DNA of 64,000 nt from Rhizobacter sp. AJA081-3 (lineage in GTDB: Bacteria; Pseudomonadota; Gammaproteobacteria; Burkholderiales; Burkholderiaceae_C): NCBI RefSeq assembly GCF_017795745.1, contig NZ_CP059067.1:4216001-4280000 (forward strand). Direction: 5' to 3'. The stretch's first letter is position 1, and every line of letters starts with the position of its first letter. Below are positions 52,669 to 61,387 of the stretch, one piece after another. The notes below the pieces were generated by a model. The model did no database searches. It worked only from the letters and a program-made list of their open reading frames with translations, and was not told where the DNA came from. Made by a program: the position numbers and the translations under genes.

Positions 52669-53226
52669 TTACCCGTAGATGTCGGGCTCGCGCCAGCCGA
52701 GTTCGGCCATGTCGGCGCTGCGCAGCGACGCATCACTGGGCATGAGGAACTCGTCGAGCTGCGGCGGCGCCAGGCCCATCGTCGAGAGCATCCCATGCAG
52801 CTGGCCGCGGTGGTGGGTCTGGTGCATGAACAGGTGCGCCAGCACGTGGGCGGCACGGTCGCGCTGAACCTCGCGGCCGCGGTCCATGTCGACGATCGCA
52901 TCGCAGCCGGCGTCATCGAGTGCGTCGCACCAGGCGATCAGCCGCTCGTCGCTGGCTCGCTGGCGCGGCGCCAGCTCGGCGAGCGTGGCGGCGGGCACGA
53001 AGGCGGCGTACTGCTGCGGCAACCCGGGCTCGCCGTGCAGAGCGCCGATGTAGTACTGGTCGACCGCCAGGATGTGGTTCAGCGTGGCGGCCAGGCTGCC
53101 GAAGAAGCTCACGCGCGGCGCCTGGAACTCGGCATCGCTCATGGCCGCCATGGCGCGGTGCAGGCGGTGATTGGCCAGGCGGTTGGCGCGCGCCTGGATG
53201 CGCAGTTGGCCGGCCAGCGACAGCAC
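52669..53226 (-). CDS. DinB-family putative metalloenzyme
   Basis: This 185-residue four-helix protein has the metal-binding His set of DinB/YfiT-like proteins: LNHILAVDQYYIGALHGEPG, then HLFMHQTHHRGQLHGMLSTM. The start is GTG at 53226, 6 nt after the rhodanese stop; the first ATG would remove the opening helix. Members are thiol-dependent metal enzymes (for example bacillithiol or mycothiol transferases) or of unknown function. The gene is downstream of a rhodanese and a DsbA-like gene on the same strand, which suggests thiol chemistry (inference). Confidence 0.83.
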   Translation of the reverse strand: MLSLAGQLRIQARANRLANHRLHRAMAAMSDAEFQAPRVSFFGSLAATLNHILAVDQYYIGALHGEPGLPQQYAAFVPAATLAELAPRQRASDERLIAWCDALDDAGCDAIVDMDRGREVQRDRAAHVLAHLFMHQTHHRGQLHGMLSTMGLAPPQLDEFLMPSDASLRSADMAELGWREPDIYG

Positions 53227-53232
53227 GATGGC

Positions 53233-53640
53233 TCAGCCCTTCTTCGCCGCGTGGACGGGCTTGGCCTCAGTGGGCGCGCCGGAGGTCTTCCAGGCGCCGA
53301 AGCCGCCGTCGACATGGGCGACACGCTCCATGCCCATGTCCATCAGCGTCTTCGTCGCCAGCGCCGAGCGCCAGCCGGCGGCGCAGAACAGCACGTACTC
53401 CTTGTCCTGCGCGAACACGTCGCGGTGGTAGGGCGAGGCCGGGTCGACCCAGAACTCCAGCATGCCGCGCGGCGCATGCACCGAGCCGGGAATCACGCCC
53501 TCGCGCTCGAGCTCGCGCACGTCGCGGATGTCGACGAACACCACGCCAGGGTGGCCGTGCAGCGCGCGCGCCTGCTCCACCGTGTAGGTGGTGACCTGGG
53601 CCATCGCCTCCTCGACGAGGGAGGCCGCTGTCTTCTTCAT
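53233..53640 (-). CDS. Rhodanese-domain sulfurtransferase
   Basis: This 135-residue single rhodanese domain has the active-site loop VLFCAAGWRSALATKTLMDM (Cys followed by A-A-G-W-R-S), preceded by VVFVDIRDVRELEREGVIPG, the CH2A-type motif. It carries a persulfide for sulfur transfer or detoxification. There is no signal peptide, so it is cytoplasmic. ATG at 53640; the next upstream gene (HCCA isomerase-like) ends one base away. The C-terminal tail is Lys-rich (KPVHAAKKG). Confidence 0.9.
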   Translation of the reverse strand: MKKTAASLVEEAMAQVTTYTVEQARALHGHPGVVFVDIRDVRELEREGVIPGSVHAPRGMLEFWVDPASPYHRDVFAQDKEYVLFCAAGWRSALATKTLMDMGMERVAHVDGGFGAWKTSGAPTEAKPVHAAKKG

Positions 53641-53641
53641 G

Positions 53642-54253
53642 TCAGAAGGGTCCCTTCTCGAGCCAGCGCTCGATCTGCGGCCGTCGGTCGTTGCCCCAGA
53701 AGGGCTCGCCATCGACCATGAAGAACGGCGCGCCGAACACGCCGGCGGCGATGGCCGCCTCGTTCTCCTGTTTCAGGCGCAGCTTCCAGGTGGTGTCGTT
53801 CCATACGGCTTCGGCCGCATCGGCGCCGATGCCGAAGTCTTCGGCGAGCTGGCGCAGCTGCTGCGGGTCACTCAGGTCGACGCCGCGCGCGAAGTAGGCG
53901 CGCAGGCAGTTGCGCGCCCATTGGGTGGCGCGGTCCCCGCCCTGGTCGGCGAGCCACCAGAACACGCGCGCCGCGTTCTGCGTCGGGATCGGGAAGGCGT
54001 CCGGGTTCTTCAGCGGCACGCCGGCGAACCGCGCCGAGCGCTCGAAGTCGTGCAGCGAGTACTCGCGCTTGATCGGGTACGACACCGGGCTCTTCAGCTC
54101 GGCGGCCTGGAAGGTGGCGCCCAGCAGGATGGCCTTCCAGTTCACCGTGCGGCCGTGGCGAGCCGCCAGCGCATCGATCCATTCGGAGGCGATGTACGAG
54201 TACGGCGACGAGAAGTCGAAGTAGAAGTCGATCGGGCGCGGCAGGGTCGTCAT
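53642..54253 (-). CDS. 2-hydroxychromene-2-carboxylate isomerase-like protein (second paralogue)
   Basis: This 203-residue DsbA/GST-kappa-fold protein has YFDFSSPYSYIASEWIDALA with the active-site Ser pair, and AIAAGVFGAPFFMVDGEPFW with the cis-Pro loop. It is closer to the canonical isomerase motif FDFSSPYSY than the paralogue at 43621. It is followed by rhodanese (1 nt) and DinB (6 nt), so the three form a small operon. The substrate is unknown; glutathione-dependent isomerisation or conjugation is likely. Confidence 0.86.
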   Translation of the reverse strand: MTTLPRPIDFYFDFSSPYSYIASEWIDALAARHGRTVNWKAILLGATFQAAELKSPVSYPIKREYSLHDFERSARFAGVPLKNPDAFPIPTQNAARVFWWLADQGGDRATQWARNCLRAYFARGVDLSDPQQLRQLAEDFGIGADAAEAVWNDTTWKLRLKQENEAAIAAGVFGAPFFMVDGEPFWGNDRRPQIERWLEKGPF

Positions 54254-54365
54254 GGGTGACAGCGTAGCGCCTGCCGATGAGGCTCGCGTGGTCGATTTCC
54301 CTCACCCGGGAACAGGGCCGGCCTGCTTGCGCCGCGTCATGCCGCCGCCGGACATGGCGGCTAGC

Positions 54366-54992
54366 ATGCACTCGATGGGTTTGTCGCTTGCGTTGGTGAT
54401 CTTCGCGCTGGCCGTTGCGCTCGCGCTGCGGCCGTGGCGGGCCTTGCGCGCCGATGGCGTGTTGCAGCCGTGGTTGGCCTGCCTGGTGCTGCTGCCCTGG
54501 GTGTGGGCGGCGCAGCGCGTCATGCCCGGCGGCGTGTCGGTGCAGCTGTCCGGGGCCTGCCTGCTGGTGCTGATGGTCGGCTGGCCGCTGGCCGTGCTGA
54601 GCCTGTTGCCGATTGCCGCGATCGGCGCTTGGCTGGGAGGCATCGCCTGGCCGCAAGCCCTCGACCATCTGGCCTGGAATGGCATGGTGGCCGCCACGCT
54701 GGCCCTGTTCATCGGCCTGGCAACGCGACGCTGGCTTCCCCACCACCCGTTCGTGTTCATCCTCGGACGCGGCTTCATCGTCACCGCCCTGGCGATGATG
54801 GCCGCCGGCACGATGTCGGCCTACGTGCAGCCGCCGCCCGAAAGCACCGAACTCGGCTCGGTGCTGCTCGGCCACTGGCTGATGGCCTGGGGCGAGGCCT
54901 TTTCCACCGGCATGCTGGTGGCGATTTTCGTGGCCTTCAAGCCGGAATGGCTGGCCACGTGGTCGGACGCGCGCTACCTGCCGAAGGACTGA
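54366..54992 (+). CDS. CbiM/NikM-like energy-coupling factor transporter permease
   Basis: This protein has about 208 residues and about six helices. The start MHSMGLSLALVIFALAVALA and the end GHWLMAWGEAFSTGMLVAIF followed by ARYLPKD resemble betaproteobacterial CbiM-type S-components, whose C-terminus reads LMAWAEAF and DDARYL in relatives. CbiM/NikM proteins bind Co2+ or Ni2+ with an N-terminal Met-His; here the N-terminus is MHS, which would keep the second-residue His. No ATPase or T-component is next to it. The start at 54366 was chosen partly because it keeps this His; 54339 and 54375 are other in-frame ATGs. Metal uptake is inferred. Confidence 0.68.
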   Translation: MHSMGLSLALVIFALAVALALRPWRALRADGVLQPWLACLVLLPWVWAAQRVMPGGVSVQLSGACLLVLMVGWPLAVLSLLPIAAIGAWLGGIAWPQALDHLAWNGMVAATLALFIGLATRRWLPHHPFVFILGRGFIVTALAMMAAGTMSAYVQPPPESTELGSVLLGHWLMAWGEAFSTGMLVAIFVAFKPEWLATWSDARYLPKD

Positions 54993-54995
54993 GGC

Positions 54996-56453
54996 TCAGC
55001 CGCGCCAGAACTGCGGCGTGAAGAGCACCAGCACCGACAGCAGTTCCAGCCGGCCGAGCAGCATGACCACGCTGCACACCCAGGTCTGCAGATCGCTCAG
55101 CCCCTGGTAGTTGCCGGCGGGCCCGACCTGCCCGAGTCCGGGGCCGGTGTTGTTGATGCAGGCCACCACCGCGGTGAAGGCGCTGACGATATCCAGCCCG
55201 GTGAACAGCAGCAGCAGCGTCGCCGCCACCATCACGCCTCCGTAGATCAGCATGAAGGCCAGCACGGAGAAGATCACCTGGTTGGACACCAGCGCGCCGC
55301 CCAGCGTCACAGGCACGACAGCGCGGGGGTGAACGATGCGCGTGAGCTCCCGCTTGGCCGCCTTGAGCATGACCAGCGATCGGATCAGCTTGATACCGCC
55401 GCCTGTGGATCCGGCACAGGTGGCGAAGCCGCACAGGAACAGCATCAGCACTGGCGCGAACAGCGGCCACTGGCCGTAGTCCACGGTGGCGAAGCCGGTG
55501 GTCGTGGCCACCGACACGACGCTGAAGGCGGCGTGCCGCAAGGCCACGGCGAAGTCCGGGTAGACACCATGCGCAAGCAGGAACAGCGTGACCAGCAGGA
55601 CCGAGCCAACCATCAGCGCGAGAAAGGCGCGCGCCTCGATGTCTAGCCACAACGGCAGCAGCGAGCGCCTGCGCCAGACCACGAAGTACAGCGCGAAGTT
55701 CACGCCCGACAGCAACATGAAGAAGATCGCTACCGCTTCGATGGCCGCAGAGTCGAACGCACCGAAGCTCGCGTCATAGGACGAGAAGCCGCCCAGACCC
55801 ATGGTGCTGCACATGTGCATGAAGGCATCGGCCCAGCCCATCCCCGCGAGATGGAAGGCGAAGAAGCACACGGACGCCAGCGCGAAGTAGACGGTCCACA
55901 GACCGCGCGCCGTTTCCGCAATGCGCGGTGTGAGCTTCTGGTCCTTCATCGGCCCTGCCGACTCGGCCTTGAACAGCTGCGCGCCGCCCACCCCGAGAAG
56001 CGGCAGGATGGCCACGACCAGCACGATGATGCCCATGCCGCCGATCAGCACCATGAAACAACGCCACACGTTGATCGAGGTCGGCAGTCTCTCCAATCCG
56101 GTGAGCACCGTGGCGCCGGTGGTGGTCAGGCCGCTGACGGCTTCGAAGTAGGCGTCGGTGAAGCTCAGTTCCGGAAGGTGCAGCATCAAGGGCAGCGTGC
56201 CGAAGGCCGGCAGCACCGACCACACCAGCGTCACGAGCAGGAAGCCGTCGCGCGGCTGCAGCTCGCGGCGACGCCTTCTCGTGGTGATGAACAGCGCCAG
56301 CCCGGCGCCGAAGGTGATGGCCATCGCCTGAGCATGTGCGGCCAGCGCGCCATCCTGGCCGAACAGTGCGAAAGACAGCGGCACGGCCATCGTGACGCCG
56401 AAGACCATCAATACGGCCGCGAGGACCGGCAGGACGCGCAGCAGGCTCGCCAT
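54996..56453 (-). CDS. trkH: Trk-type potassium transporter, TrkH subunit
   Basis: This 485-residue TrkH/KtrB-fold membrane protein has four pore regions: SGLTTTGATVLTGLERLP (first filter), CSTMGLGGFSSYDASFGAFD, VVSVATTTGFATVDYGQWPL and VVACINNTGPGLGQVGPAGN, each with a Gly in the selectivity filter. It forms the K+ pore and is gated by TrkA. It begins 3 nt after trkA stops, so they form an operon. It ends 3 nt from the convergent CbiM-like gene. Confidence 0.94.
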   Translation of the reverse strand: MASLLRVLPVLAAVLMVFGVTMAVPLSFALFGQDGALAAHAQAMAITFGAGLALFITTRRRRRELQPRDGFLLVTLVWSVLPAFGTLPLMLHLPELSFTDAYFEAVSGLTTTGATVLTGLERLPTSINVWRCFMVLIGGMGIIVLVVAILPLLGVGGAQLFKAESAGPMKDQKLTPRIAETARGLWTVYFALASVCFFAFHLAGMGWADAFMHMCSTMGLGGFSSYDASFGAFDSAAIEAVAIFFMLLSGVNFALYFVVWRRRSLLPLWLDIEARAFLALMVGSVLLVTLFLLAHGVYPDFAVALRHAAFSVVSVATTTGFATVDYGQWPLFAPVLMLFLCGFATCAGSTGGGIKLIRSLVMLKAAKRELTRIVHPRAVVPVTLGGALVSNQVIFSVLAFMLIYGGVMVAATLLLLFTGLDIVSAFTAVVACINNTGPGLGQVGPAGNYQGLSDLQTWVCSVVMLLGRLELLSVLVLFTPQFWRG

Positions 56454-56456
56454 GGC

Positions 56457-57872
56457 TCAGAACATGAAGGTCGCGCCGACCTGGAAGAGCTTCTCGATGT
56501 CGCGGACCATGCGCTTGCGCGGCACGAACACGATGACGTGGTCGTCGCTCTCGATCACCGTGTCGTGGTGCGGGATGATGACCTGACGTGTACCTCCATC
56601 GGCAGCATCCCCTCGCACGATCGCGCCGATCTGCGTGCCCGGCGGCAGCGGGAGTTCGTCGATGCGCCGGCCGACCACCTTGGAGGAACGGCGGTCGCCG
56701 TGCGCCACCGCCTCCAGCGCCTCGGCCGAGCCGCGGCGCAGGCTGTACACGGCCTCGACGTCGCCGCGCCGCACGTGCGCGAGCAGTTCGCCGATGACGG
56801 TCTGCGCCGGCGACAGGGCGATGTCGATCTGCGTGCCCTGCACCAGGTCGGCGTAGGCGCGGCGATTGATCAGCGAGAGCACGCGTCGCGCGCCCATGCG
56901 CTTGGCCAGCAGGCAGGCCATGATGTTGTCCTCGTCGTCGCTGGTCAGCGCGAGGAAGAGGTCCGTATCCTGCACGTTCTCGTCCTCGAGAAGATCCTCG
57001 TCGGTGCTGTCTCCCTGCAGAACCAGCGTCTCGCTGCTCAGCTGCGTGCTGAGGTACTCGCAGCGAATGGCGTTGGTTTCGATGATCTTCACCCGGCAGT
57101 CCGACTCGATCTCGCGCGCCAGCCGCAAGCCGACGCGGCCGCCGCCGGCGATCATCACGCGGCGCACCGGCTCGTCGCGCCGGCGCAGCGCATCGAGCAC
57201 GCGGCGGATGTCGCGCGTGGCCGCGAGCACGAACACCTCGTCGCCGGGCTCGATGCGCGTGGTGCCGTCGCAGACCACCTGGCGGTCCACGCCCACTTCG
57301 TCACTGCGGTAGATGGCGACGAATCGCATCTCGACATGGGGCACGAGCTGGGGCAGTTCGCTGATCACGTGCCGCACCATCGGCCCGCCGCTGACGGCAC
57401 GCACCGCGATCAGGCTGACAGCGCCGTCGGCGAACTCCAGCACCTGCAGCGCCTCCGGGTACTCGATCAGCTTGCGGATGTAGGTGGTGAGCGACTCCTC
57501 GGGGCAGATCACCTGGTCGACGGCGAAACCGGTCTTGGCCATCAGCTCGCTGCCGTGGACGAACTCCGGCGAGCGCAGGCGAGCAATCGTGGTGGGAATG
57601 TTGAACACGTCGTGCGCCACCTTGCAGACGACCAGGTTGGTCTCGTCCAGCGGCGCGCAGGCGATCAGCATGTCGGCGTCGGCCGCGCCGGCGGCCTGCA
57701 GCACCGAGGGCTGGATGCCGTTGCCGGTCACGCCGCGCAGGTCCAGTCGATCCTGCAGTTCGCGCAGGCGCTGCGGGTTGGTGTCGATCACCGTGATGTC
57801 GTTCTGCTCCGACACCAGGCTCTCGGCCACGCTTTCGCCGACGCGGCCTGCCCCGAGAATGATGATGTTCAT
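56457..57872 (-). CDS. trkA: Trk potassium transporter NAD-binding peripheral subunit TrkA
   Basis: This 471-residue protein is built from two RCK units (Rossmann plus TrkA-C). The first is MNIIILGAGRVGESVAESLV with the Asp of the nucleotide site in DITVIDTNPQRL; the second starts VRRVMIAGGGRVGLRLAREI. TrkA binds NAD(H) and ATP/ADP and gates TrkH. Its ATG at 57872 is preceded, 3 nt away, by a strong 10-bp hairpin that covers the place where a ribosome-binding site should lie. A longer in-frame ORF upstream crosses this hairpin and was rejected. Confidence 0.94.
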   Translation of the reverse strand: MNIIILGAGRVGESVAESLVSEQNDITVIDTNPQRLRELQDRLDLRGVTGNGIQPSVLQAAGAADADMLIACAPLDETNLVVCKVAHDVFNIPTTIARLRSPEFVHGSELMAKTGFAVDQVICPEESLTTYIRKLIEYPEALQVLEFADGAVSLIAVRAVSGGPMVRHVISELPQLVPHVEMRFVAIYRSDEVGVDRQVVCDGTTRIEPGDEVFVLAATRDIRRVLDALRRRDEPVRRVMIAGGGRVGLRLAREIESDCRVKIIETNAIRCEYLSTQLSSETLVLQGDSTDEDLLEDENVQDTDLFLALTSDDEDNIMACLLAKRMGARRVLSLINRRAYADLVQGTQIDIALSPAQTVIGELLAHVRRGDVEAVYSLRRGSAEALEAVAHGDRRSSKVVGRRIDELPLPPGTQIGAIVRGDAADGGTRQVIIPHHDTVIESDDHVIVFVPRKRMVRDIEKLFQVGATFMF

Positions 57873-57875
57873 GTT

Positions 57876-57899
57876 GTTCGCACCGTCTGCGGTGCGAAC
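57876..57899 (-). promoter_or_regulatory. Hairpin between acyl-CoA dehydrogenase and trkA
   Basis: GTTCGCACCG (57876-57885) and CGGTGCGAAC (57890-57899) form a perfect 10-bp stem with a 4-base loop. The outer end is the last base of the dehydrogenase stop codon and the other end lies 3 nt from the trkA ATG. There is no T-tract. It could be a transcription end for the upstream genes or hide the trkA start region. Confidence 0.6.
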
Positions 57900-59029
57900 T
57901 ATGCCAGCGCGCGGCCGATGAGGATCTTCTGCACGTCCGAGGTGCCCTCGTAGATCTGGCACACGCGCACGTCACGGTAGATCCGTTCGACCGGAAAGTC
58001 GCTCACGTAGCCGTAGCCGCCCAGCGTCTGGATCGCCGCGCTGCACACGCGCTCGGCCATCTCGCTGGCGAACAGCTTGGCCATCGCCGCCTCCTTCAGG
58101 CAGGGCCGGCCGGCGTCCTTCAGGCTCGCGGCATGGTGTATCAGCTGGCGCGCCGCCTCGATCTGCGTGGCCATCTCGCCGAGGCGGAACTGCACCGCCT
58201 GGTGCTCGAAGATCGGCTGGCCGAAGGCGACGCGCTCCTTCGAGTAGGCCAGCGCCACCTCGAAGGCGGCGCGCGCCATGCCCACGCTCTGCGCGGCGAT
58301 GCCGATGCGTCCGCCCTCCAGGCCCGACAAGGCGATCTTCAGGCCCATGCCTTCGTCAGCAATCAGGTTCGCGGCCGGCACGCGGCAGTTCTCGAACAGG
58401 ATCTGCGCGGTGTCGCTGCTGTGCTGGCCCATCTTGTCTTCCAGCCGCGCCACGGTGTAGCCGGGCGCGGTGGTGGGCACGATGAAGGCGCTGATGCCAC
58501 GCTTGCCCGCTGCCTTGTCGGTGACGGCCATGACGATGGCCACGTCGCCGTGCTTGCCACTGGTGATGAACTGCTTGACGCCGTTGAGCACGTAGTCAGC
58601 ACCATCCCGCACCGCGGTGGTCTTCAGCCCGTCGGCCTGCGAGCCGACATGCGGCTCGGTCAGGCAGAAGGCGCCGAGCATCTCGCCGCGCGCCAGCGGC
58701 TTGAGCCAGCGCTCCTTCTGCGCGTCGTTCGCCCAGGCCATCAGGATCGAGCACACGGGGCAGTTGTTCACGCTCACCACGGTGGAGGTGCCGCCGTCGC
58801 CGGCGGCGATCTCCTCCAGGATGATGGCCAGGGCCAGGTAGTCGAGCCCGGCGCCGTCCCATTCGGTGGGCACGGCCACACCGTAGCAGCCGAGCGCCGC
58901 CAGGCCCTTGAGCTCCTCGGCCGGGAAGTGGTGCTCCTTGTCCCAGCGCGCGGCGTGCGGCGCGATCTGGTCCTGCACGTAGCTGCGCACGGCGTCCTGC
59001 ACCGCGAGATGATCGTCGCTCAAGAGCAT
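57899..59029 (-). CDS. Acyl-CoA dehydrogenase (short/branched-chain type)
   Basis: This 376-residue FAD enzyme has [20 protein letters not shown] (signature 1), [20 protein letters not shown] and [20 protein letters not shown] (signature 2), with a catalytic Glu in [14 protein letters not shown]. Short-chain dehydrogenases (butyryl-type) have the Glu here. It converts an acyl-CoA to the trans-2-enoyl-CoA. With the downstream-coded SDR and thiolase (next upstream on the minus strand) it fits a beta-oxidation set. ATG at 59029. Confidence 0.9.
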   Translation of the reverse strand: MLLSDDHLAVQDAVRSYVQDQIAPHAARWDKEHHFPAEELKGLAALGCYGVAVPTEWDGAGLDYLALAIILEEIAAGDGGTSTVVSVNNCPVCSILMAWANDAQKERWLKPLARGEMLGAFCLTEPHVGSQADGLKTTAVRDGADYVLNGVKQFITSGKHGDVAIVMAVTDKAAGKRGISAFIVPTTAPGYTVARLEDKMGQHSSDTAQILFENCRVPAANLIADEGMGLKIALSGLEGGRIGIAAQSVGMARAAFEVALAYSKERVAFGQPIFEHQAVQFRLGEMATQIEAARQLIHHAASLKDAGRPCLKEAAMAKLFASEMAERVCSAAIQTLGGYGYVSDFPVERIYRDVRVCQIYEGTSDVQKILIGRALA

Positions 59030-59039
59030 CGGTTCCCCC

Positions 59040-59705
59040 TCACCAGTCGATCGCGCTGCCGTCGTAGTTGAGGAAGCGTCCGTTGTCCTTGGGCGCCAGC
59101 GCGGCGATCACGCCGCGCATGCCGGCCACGCTCTGCTCGGCCGTGATGTCGGCGCCCGAGCCGCCCATGTCGGTGCGCACCCAGCCGGGGTGGAAGCTCA
59201 CGCAGCAGGCCTTGCCGGCCCACTCGAGCGAGATGTCCTTGAGCACCGAGTTCGCCGCCGCCTTCGAGGCGCGGTACAGCCAGCTGCCGGTGGCCGCACG
59301 CATGCCGATCGAACCCATCTTCGACGACAGCAATGCCAGCTTCGCGCCCGGCGCGAGCATGTCGGCCAGCTGCGGCAGCACGCGCATCGGTGCCAGCACG
59401 TTGGCATGCATGGTGTGGTCGAAGTCCGCGTCGGTGGGCGGCGCCAGGCCGGTCTGGCGCTGCAGCACGCCGGCCCCATGCACGATCACATCGAAGGCCG
59501 CGCCATCGAGCTGCCAGGCCAGGCGCGAGGTGCTCTCGGCGCTGGTGACGTCGAGTGTGATCGCCGTGGCGCCTTGCGCGTGGAGCGCGGCGAGCGCTTC
59601 CTCTCTGCGTGCCGTGGCCGTGACCTTCCAGCCGTCGGCGAGGTACTGGCGCACGAACTCCGCGCCGATGCCCCGCGACGCGCCGATGATCAAGGCGTGG
59701 CTCAA
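59040..59705 (-). CDS. Short-chain dehydrogenase/reductase, TTG start
   Basis: This 221-residue SDR has the nucleotide motif LIIGASRGIGAEF (G-x-x-x-G-x-G), the NNAG-equivalent HGAGVL, catalytic Ser in LALLSSKMGS and YRASKAAANS (Y-x-x-x-K). The thiolase stop overlaps the only fitting start, TTG (59705), in TTGA, giving M-SHALIIGASRG. A later start would cut the Rossmann motif. It oxidises or reduces a hydroxy/keto substrate with NAD(P); the substrate is unknown, though the neighbours suggest an acyl compound. Confidence 0.86.
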   Translation of the reverse strand: MSHALIIGASRGIGAEFVRQYLADGWKVTATARREEALAALHAQGATAITLDVTSAESTSRLAWQLDGAAFDVIVHGAGVLQRQTGLAPPTDADFDHTMHANVLAPMRVLPQLADMLAPGAKLALLSSKMGSIGMRAATGSWLYRASKAAANSVLKDISLEWAGKACCVSFHPGWVRTDMGGSGADITAEQSVAGMRGVIAALAPKDNGRFLNYDGSAIDW

Positions 59706-60880
59706 AGCATCTCCACGGCCAGCGCCGTCGCCTCGCCGCCGCCGATGCAAAGCGCGGCCACGCCCTTCTTCTTCCCCTGCTTGCGCAAGGCGCCGAGCAG
59801 CGTGACGACGATGCGCGCGCCGGAGGCGCCGATCGGGTGGCCGAGCGCGCAGGCGCCGCCGTGCACGTTGACGATCTCGTGCGGCAGCTTGAACTCGGCC
59901 ATGGCCGCCATCGTCACCGCGGCAAAGGCCTCGTTGACCTCCCACAGGTCGATGTCCTTCACGGCCCAGCCGGTCTTCTTCAGCACCTTCTCGATCGCAC
60001 CCACCGGCGCGGTGGTGAACCAGTCCGGTGCCTGCGCGTGCACGGCATGGGCGGCGATGCGCGCGATCGGCTTGAGCCCCATCGCCTTGGCGGTCGACTC
60101 GCGCATCAGCACCAGCGCGGCGGCGCCGTCGGAGATGCTCGACGAGGTGGCGGCAGTGATCGCGCCGTCCTTCTTGAACGCGGGCTTCAGGCCCGGGATC
60201 TTGTCGAGCTTGGCCTTGAAAGGCTGCTCGTCCCACTTGATCACGGTGTCGCCGGCCTTGCCCGGCAGCGTGACAGGGGCCATCTCCCAGTCGAAGCTGC
60301 CGTCCTCGTTGGCCTTCTTGCTGCGCTGGGTGGAGGCGATGGCGAACTGGTCCATCGCCTCGCGGGTGAAGTTGTACTTGCCCACGCACTGCTCGGCGAA
60401 CACGCCCATCGCCTTGCCGCGCTCGTAGGCGTCTTCCAGGCCGTCCAGGGCCATGTGGTCGTAGACGGCGCTGGCGCCGTACTTGATGCCCTTGCGCGCG
60501 AACATCAGGTGCGGCGCGTTGGTCATGCTCTCCATGCCACCCGCCAGCACCACGTTGGCCGAACCGGCGGCCAGCATGTCGTTGGCGAACATCATCGCGC
60601 GCATGCCCGAGCCGCACATCTTGCTCATCGTGACGGCACCGGTGCTGTCGGGCAGGCCGGCCTTGCGCATCGCCTGGCGCGCCGGTGCCTGGCCCTGGCC
60701 GGCCATCAGGCAGTTGCCGAACAGCACCTCGTCGACGGCGTCGCCGGGCACGCCGGCGCGCTCGACCGCGGCCTTGATGGCCACCGCGCCCAGTTCCCAG
60801 GCAGCGAGGTTGGAGAAGTCGCCGAGCAGGCCACCGATGGGCGTGCGGGCGGCGGAGACGATGACGATGGAATCAGGCAT
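59702..60880 (-). CDS. Acetyl-CoA C-acyltransferase (thiolase)
   Basis: This 392-residue thiolase has the nucleophile Cys in VTMSKMCGSGMRAMMFAND, the His of NEAFAAVTMAAMA, and the second Cys in GGACALGHPIGASGARIV and CIGGGEATALAVEML. It fits the biosynthetic/degradative type II thiolases that handle acetoacetyl-CoA or 3-ketoacyl-CoA. In a PHB-metabolising bacterium it may work in either direction. ATG at 60880. It starts a run thiolase-SDR-acyl-CoA dehydrogenase, with the first two coupled. Confidence 0.92.
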   Translation of the reverse strand: MPDSIVIVSAARTPIGGLLGDFSNLAAWELGAVAIKAAVERAGVPGDAVDEVLFGNCLMAGQGQAPARQAMRKAGLPDSTGAVTMSKMCGSGMRAMMFANDMLAAGSANVVLAGGMESMTNAPHLMFARKGIKYGASAVYDHMALDGLEDAYERGKAMGVFAEQCVGKYNFTREAMDQFAIASTQRSKKANEDGSFDWEMAPVTLPGKAGDTVIKWDEQPFKAKLDKIPGLKPAFKKDGAITAATSSSISDGAAALVLMRESTAKAMGLKPIARIAAHAVHAQAPDWFTTAPVGAIEKVLKKTGWAVKDIDLWEVNEAFAAVTMAAMAEFKLPHEIVNVHGGACALGHPIGASGARIVVTLLGALRKQGKKKGVAALCIGGGEATALAVEML

Positions 60881-60891
60881 GAGAGGCTCCT

Positions 60892-61380
60892 TCAAGAGGG
60901 GATGAGGGATGTGGCGCGCTCCTCCTGCGCGACACGCTTGATGTAGCTCTGGAACTGCGGGTCTTCGCCGCGCAGCAGCAGGGGCAGCGCGTTGTGGAAG
61001 TCGTCTCGGCGACACCATTCGCGCATGTAGTCGTCCCACGAGTTCCAGCGCCGCTGCTCGGTGGGCGACATGGTCTCCTTGAACGCGACCAGGTAGGCGC
61101 GCTCGAACAGCGAGATCAGCATGTCGAAGATCACCAGCATGCGGTCGTTCTGCTCGGGTGTGGGGCTGGGCAGCGCGCTGGTCGTGCGCAGCTGCAGGTC
61201 GGAGTTGGCCAGCACGATCTTCAGGAACTCGTTGTACGCGTCGGAGAGGTGCTGGTAGGCCTCTTCCTCCTCGTTCTCGCGCTCCTTGCGCTGCTCGGCC
61301 AGGAACACCCACACCGCGAACGGCAGCGCCACCACCGTCACGACGAAGCTGGCGAATTCGAAGGCGTCGCGCCAGTTCAT
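60892..61380 (-). CDS. Membrane-anchored hypothetical protein, 162 residues
   Basis: The N-terminus is a single helix (FEFASFVVTVVALPFAVWVF) followed by a charged coiled coil (EQRKERENEEEEAYQHLSDA) and a cytoplasmic helical domain with SPTEQRRWNSWDDYMREWCR. No family was recognised with confidence. It sits 7 nt after aceK and 11 nt before the thiolase, so it may be co-transcribed with both. A role linked to either neighbour is not shown. Confidence 0.75.
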   Translation of the reverse strand: MNWRDAFEFASFVVTVVALPFAVWVFLAEQRKERENEEEEAYQHLSDAYNEFLKIVLANSDLQLRTTSALPSPTPEQNDRMLVIFDMLISLFERAYLVAFKETMSPTEQRRWNSWDDYMREWCRRDDFHNALPLLLRGEDPQFQSYIKRVAQEERATSLIPS

Positions 61381-61387
61381 CAGCGCC

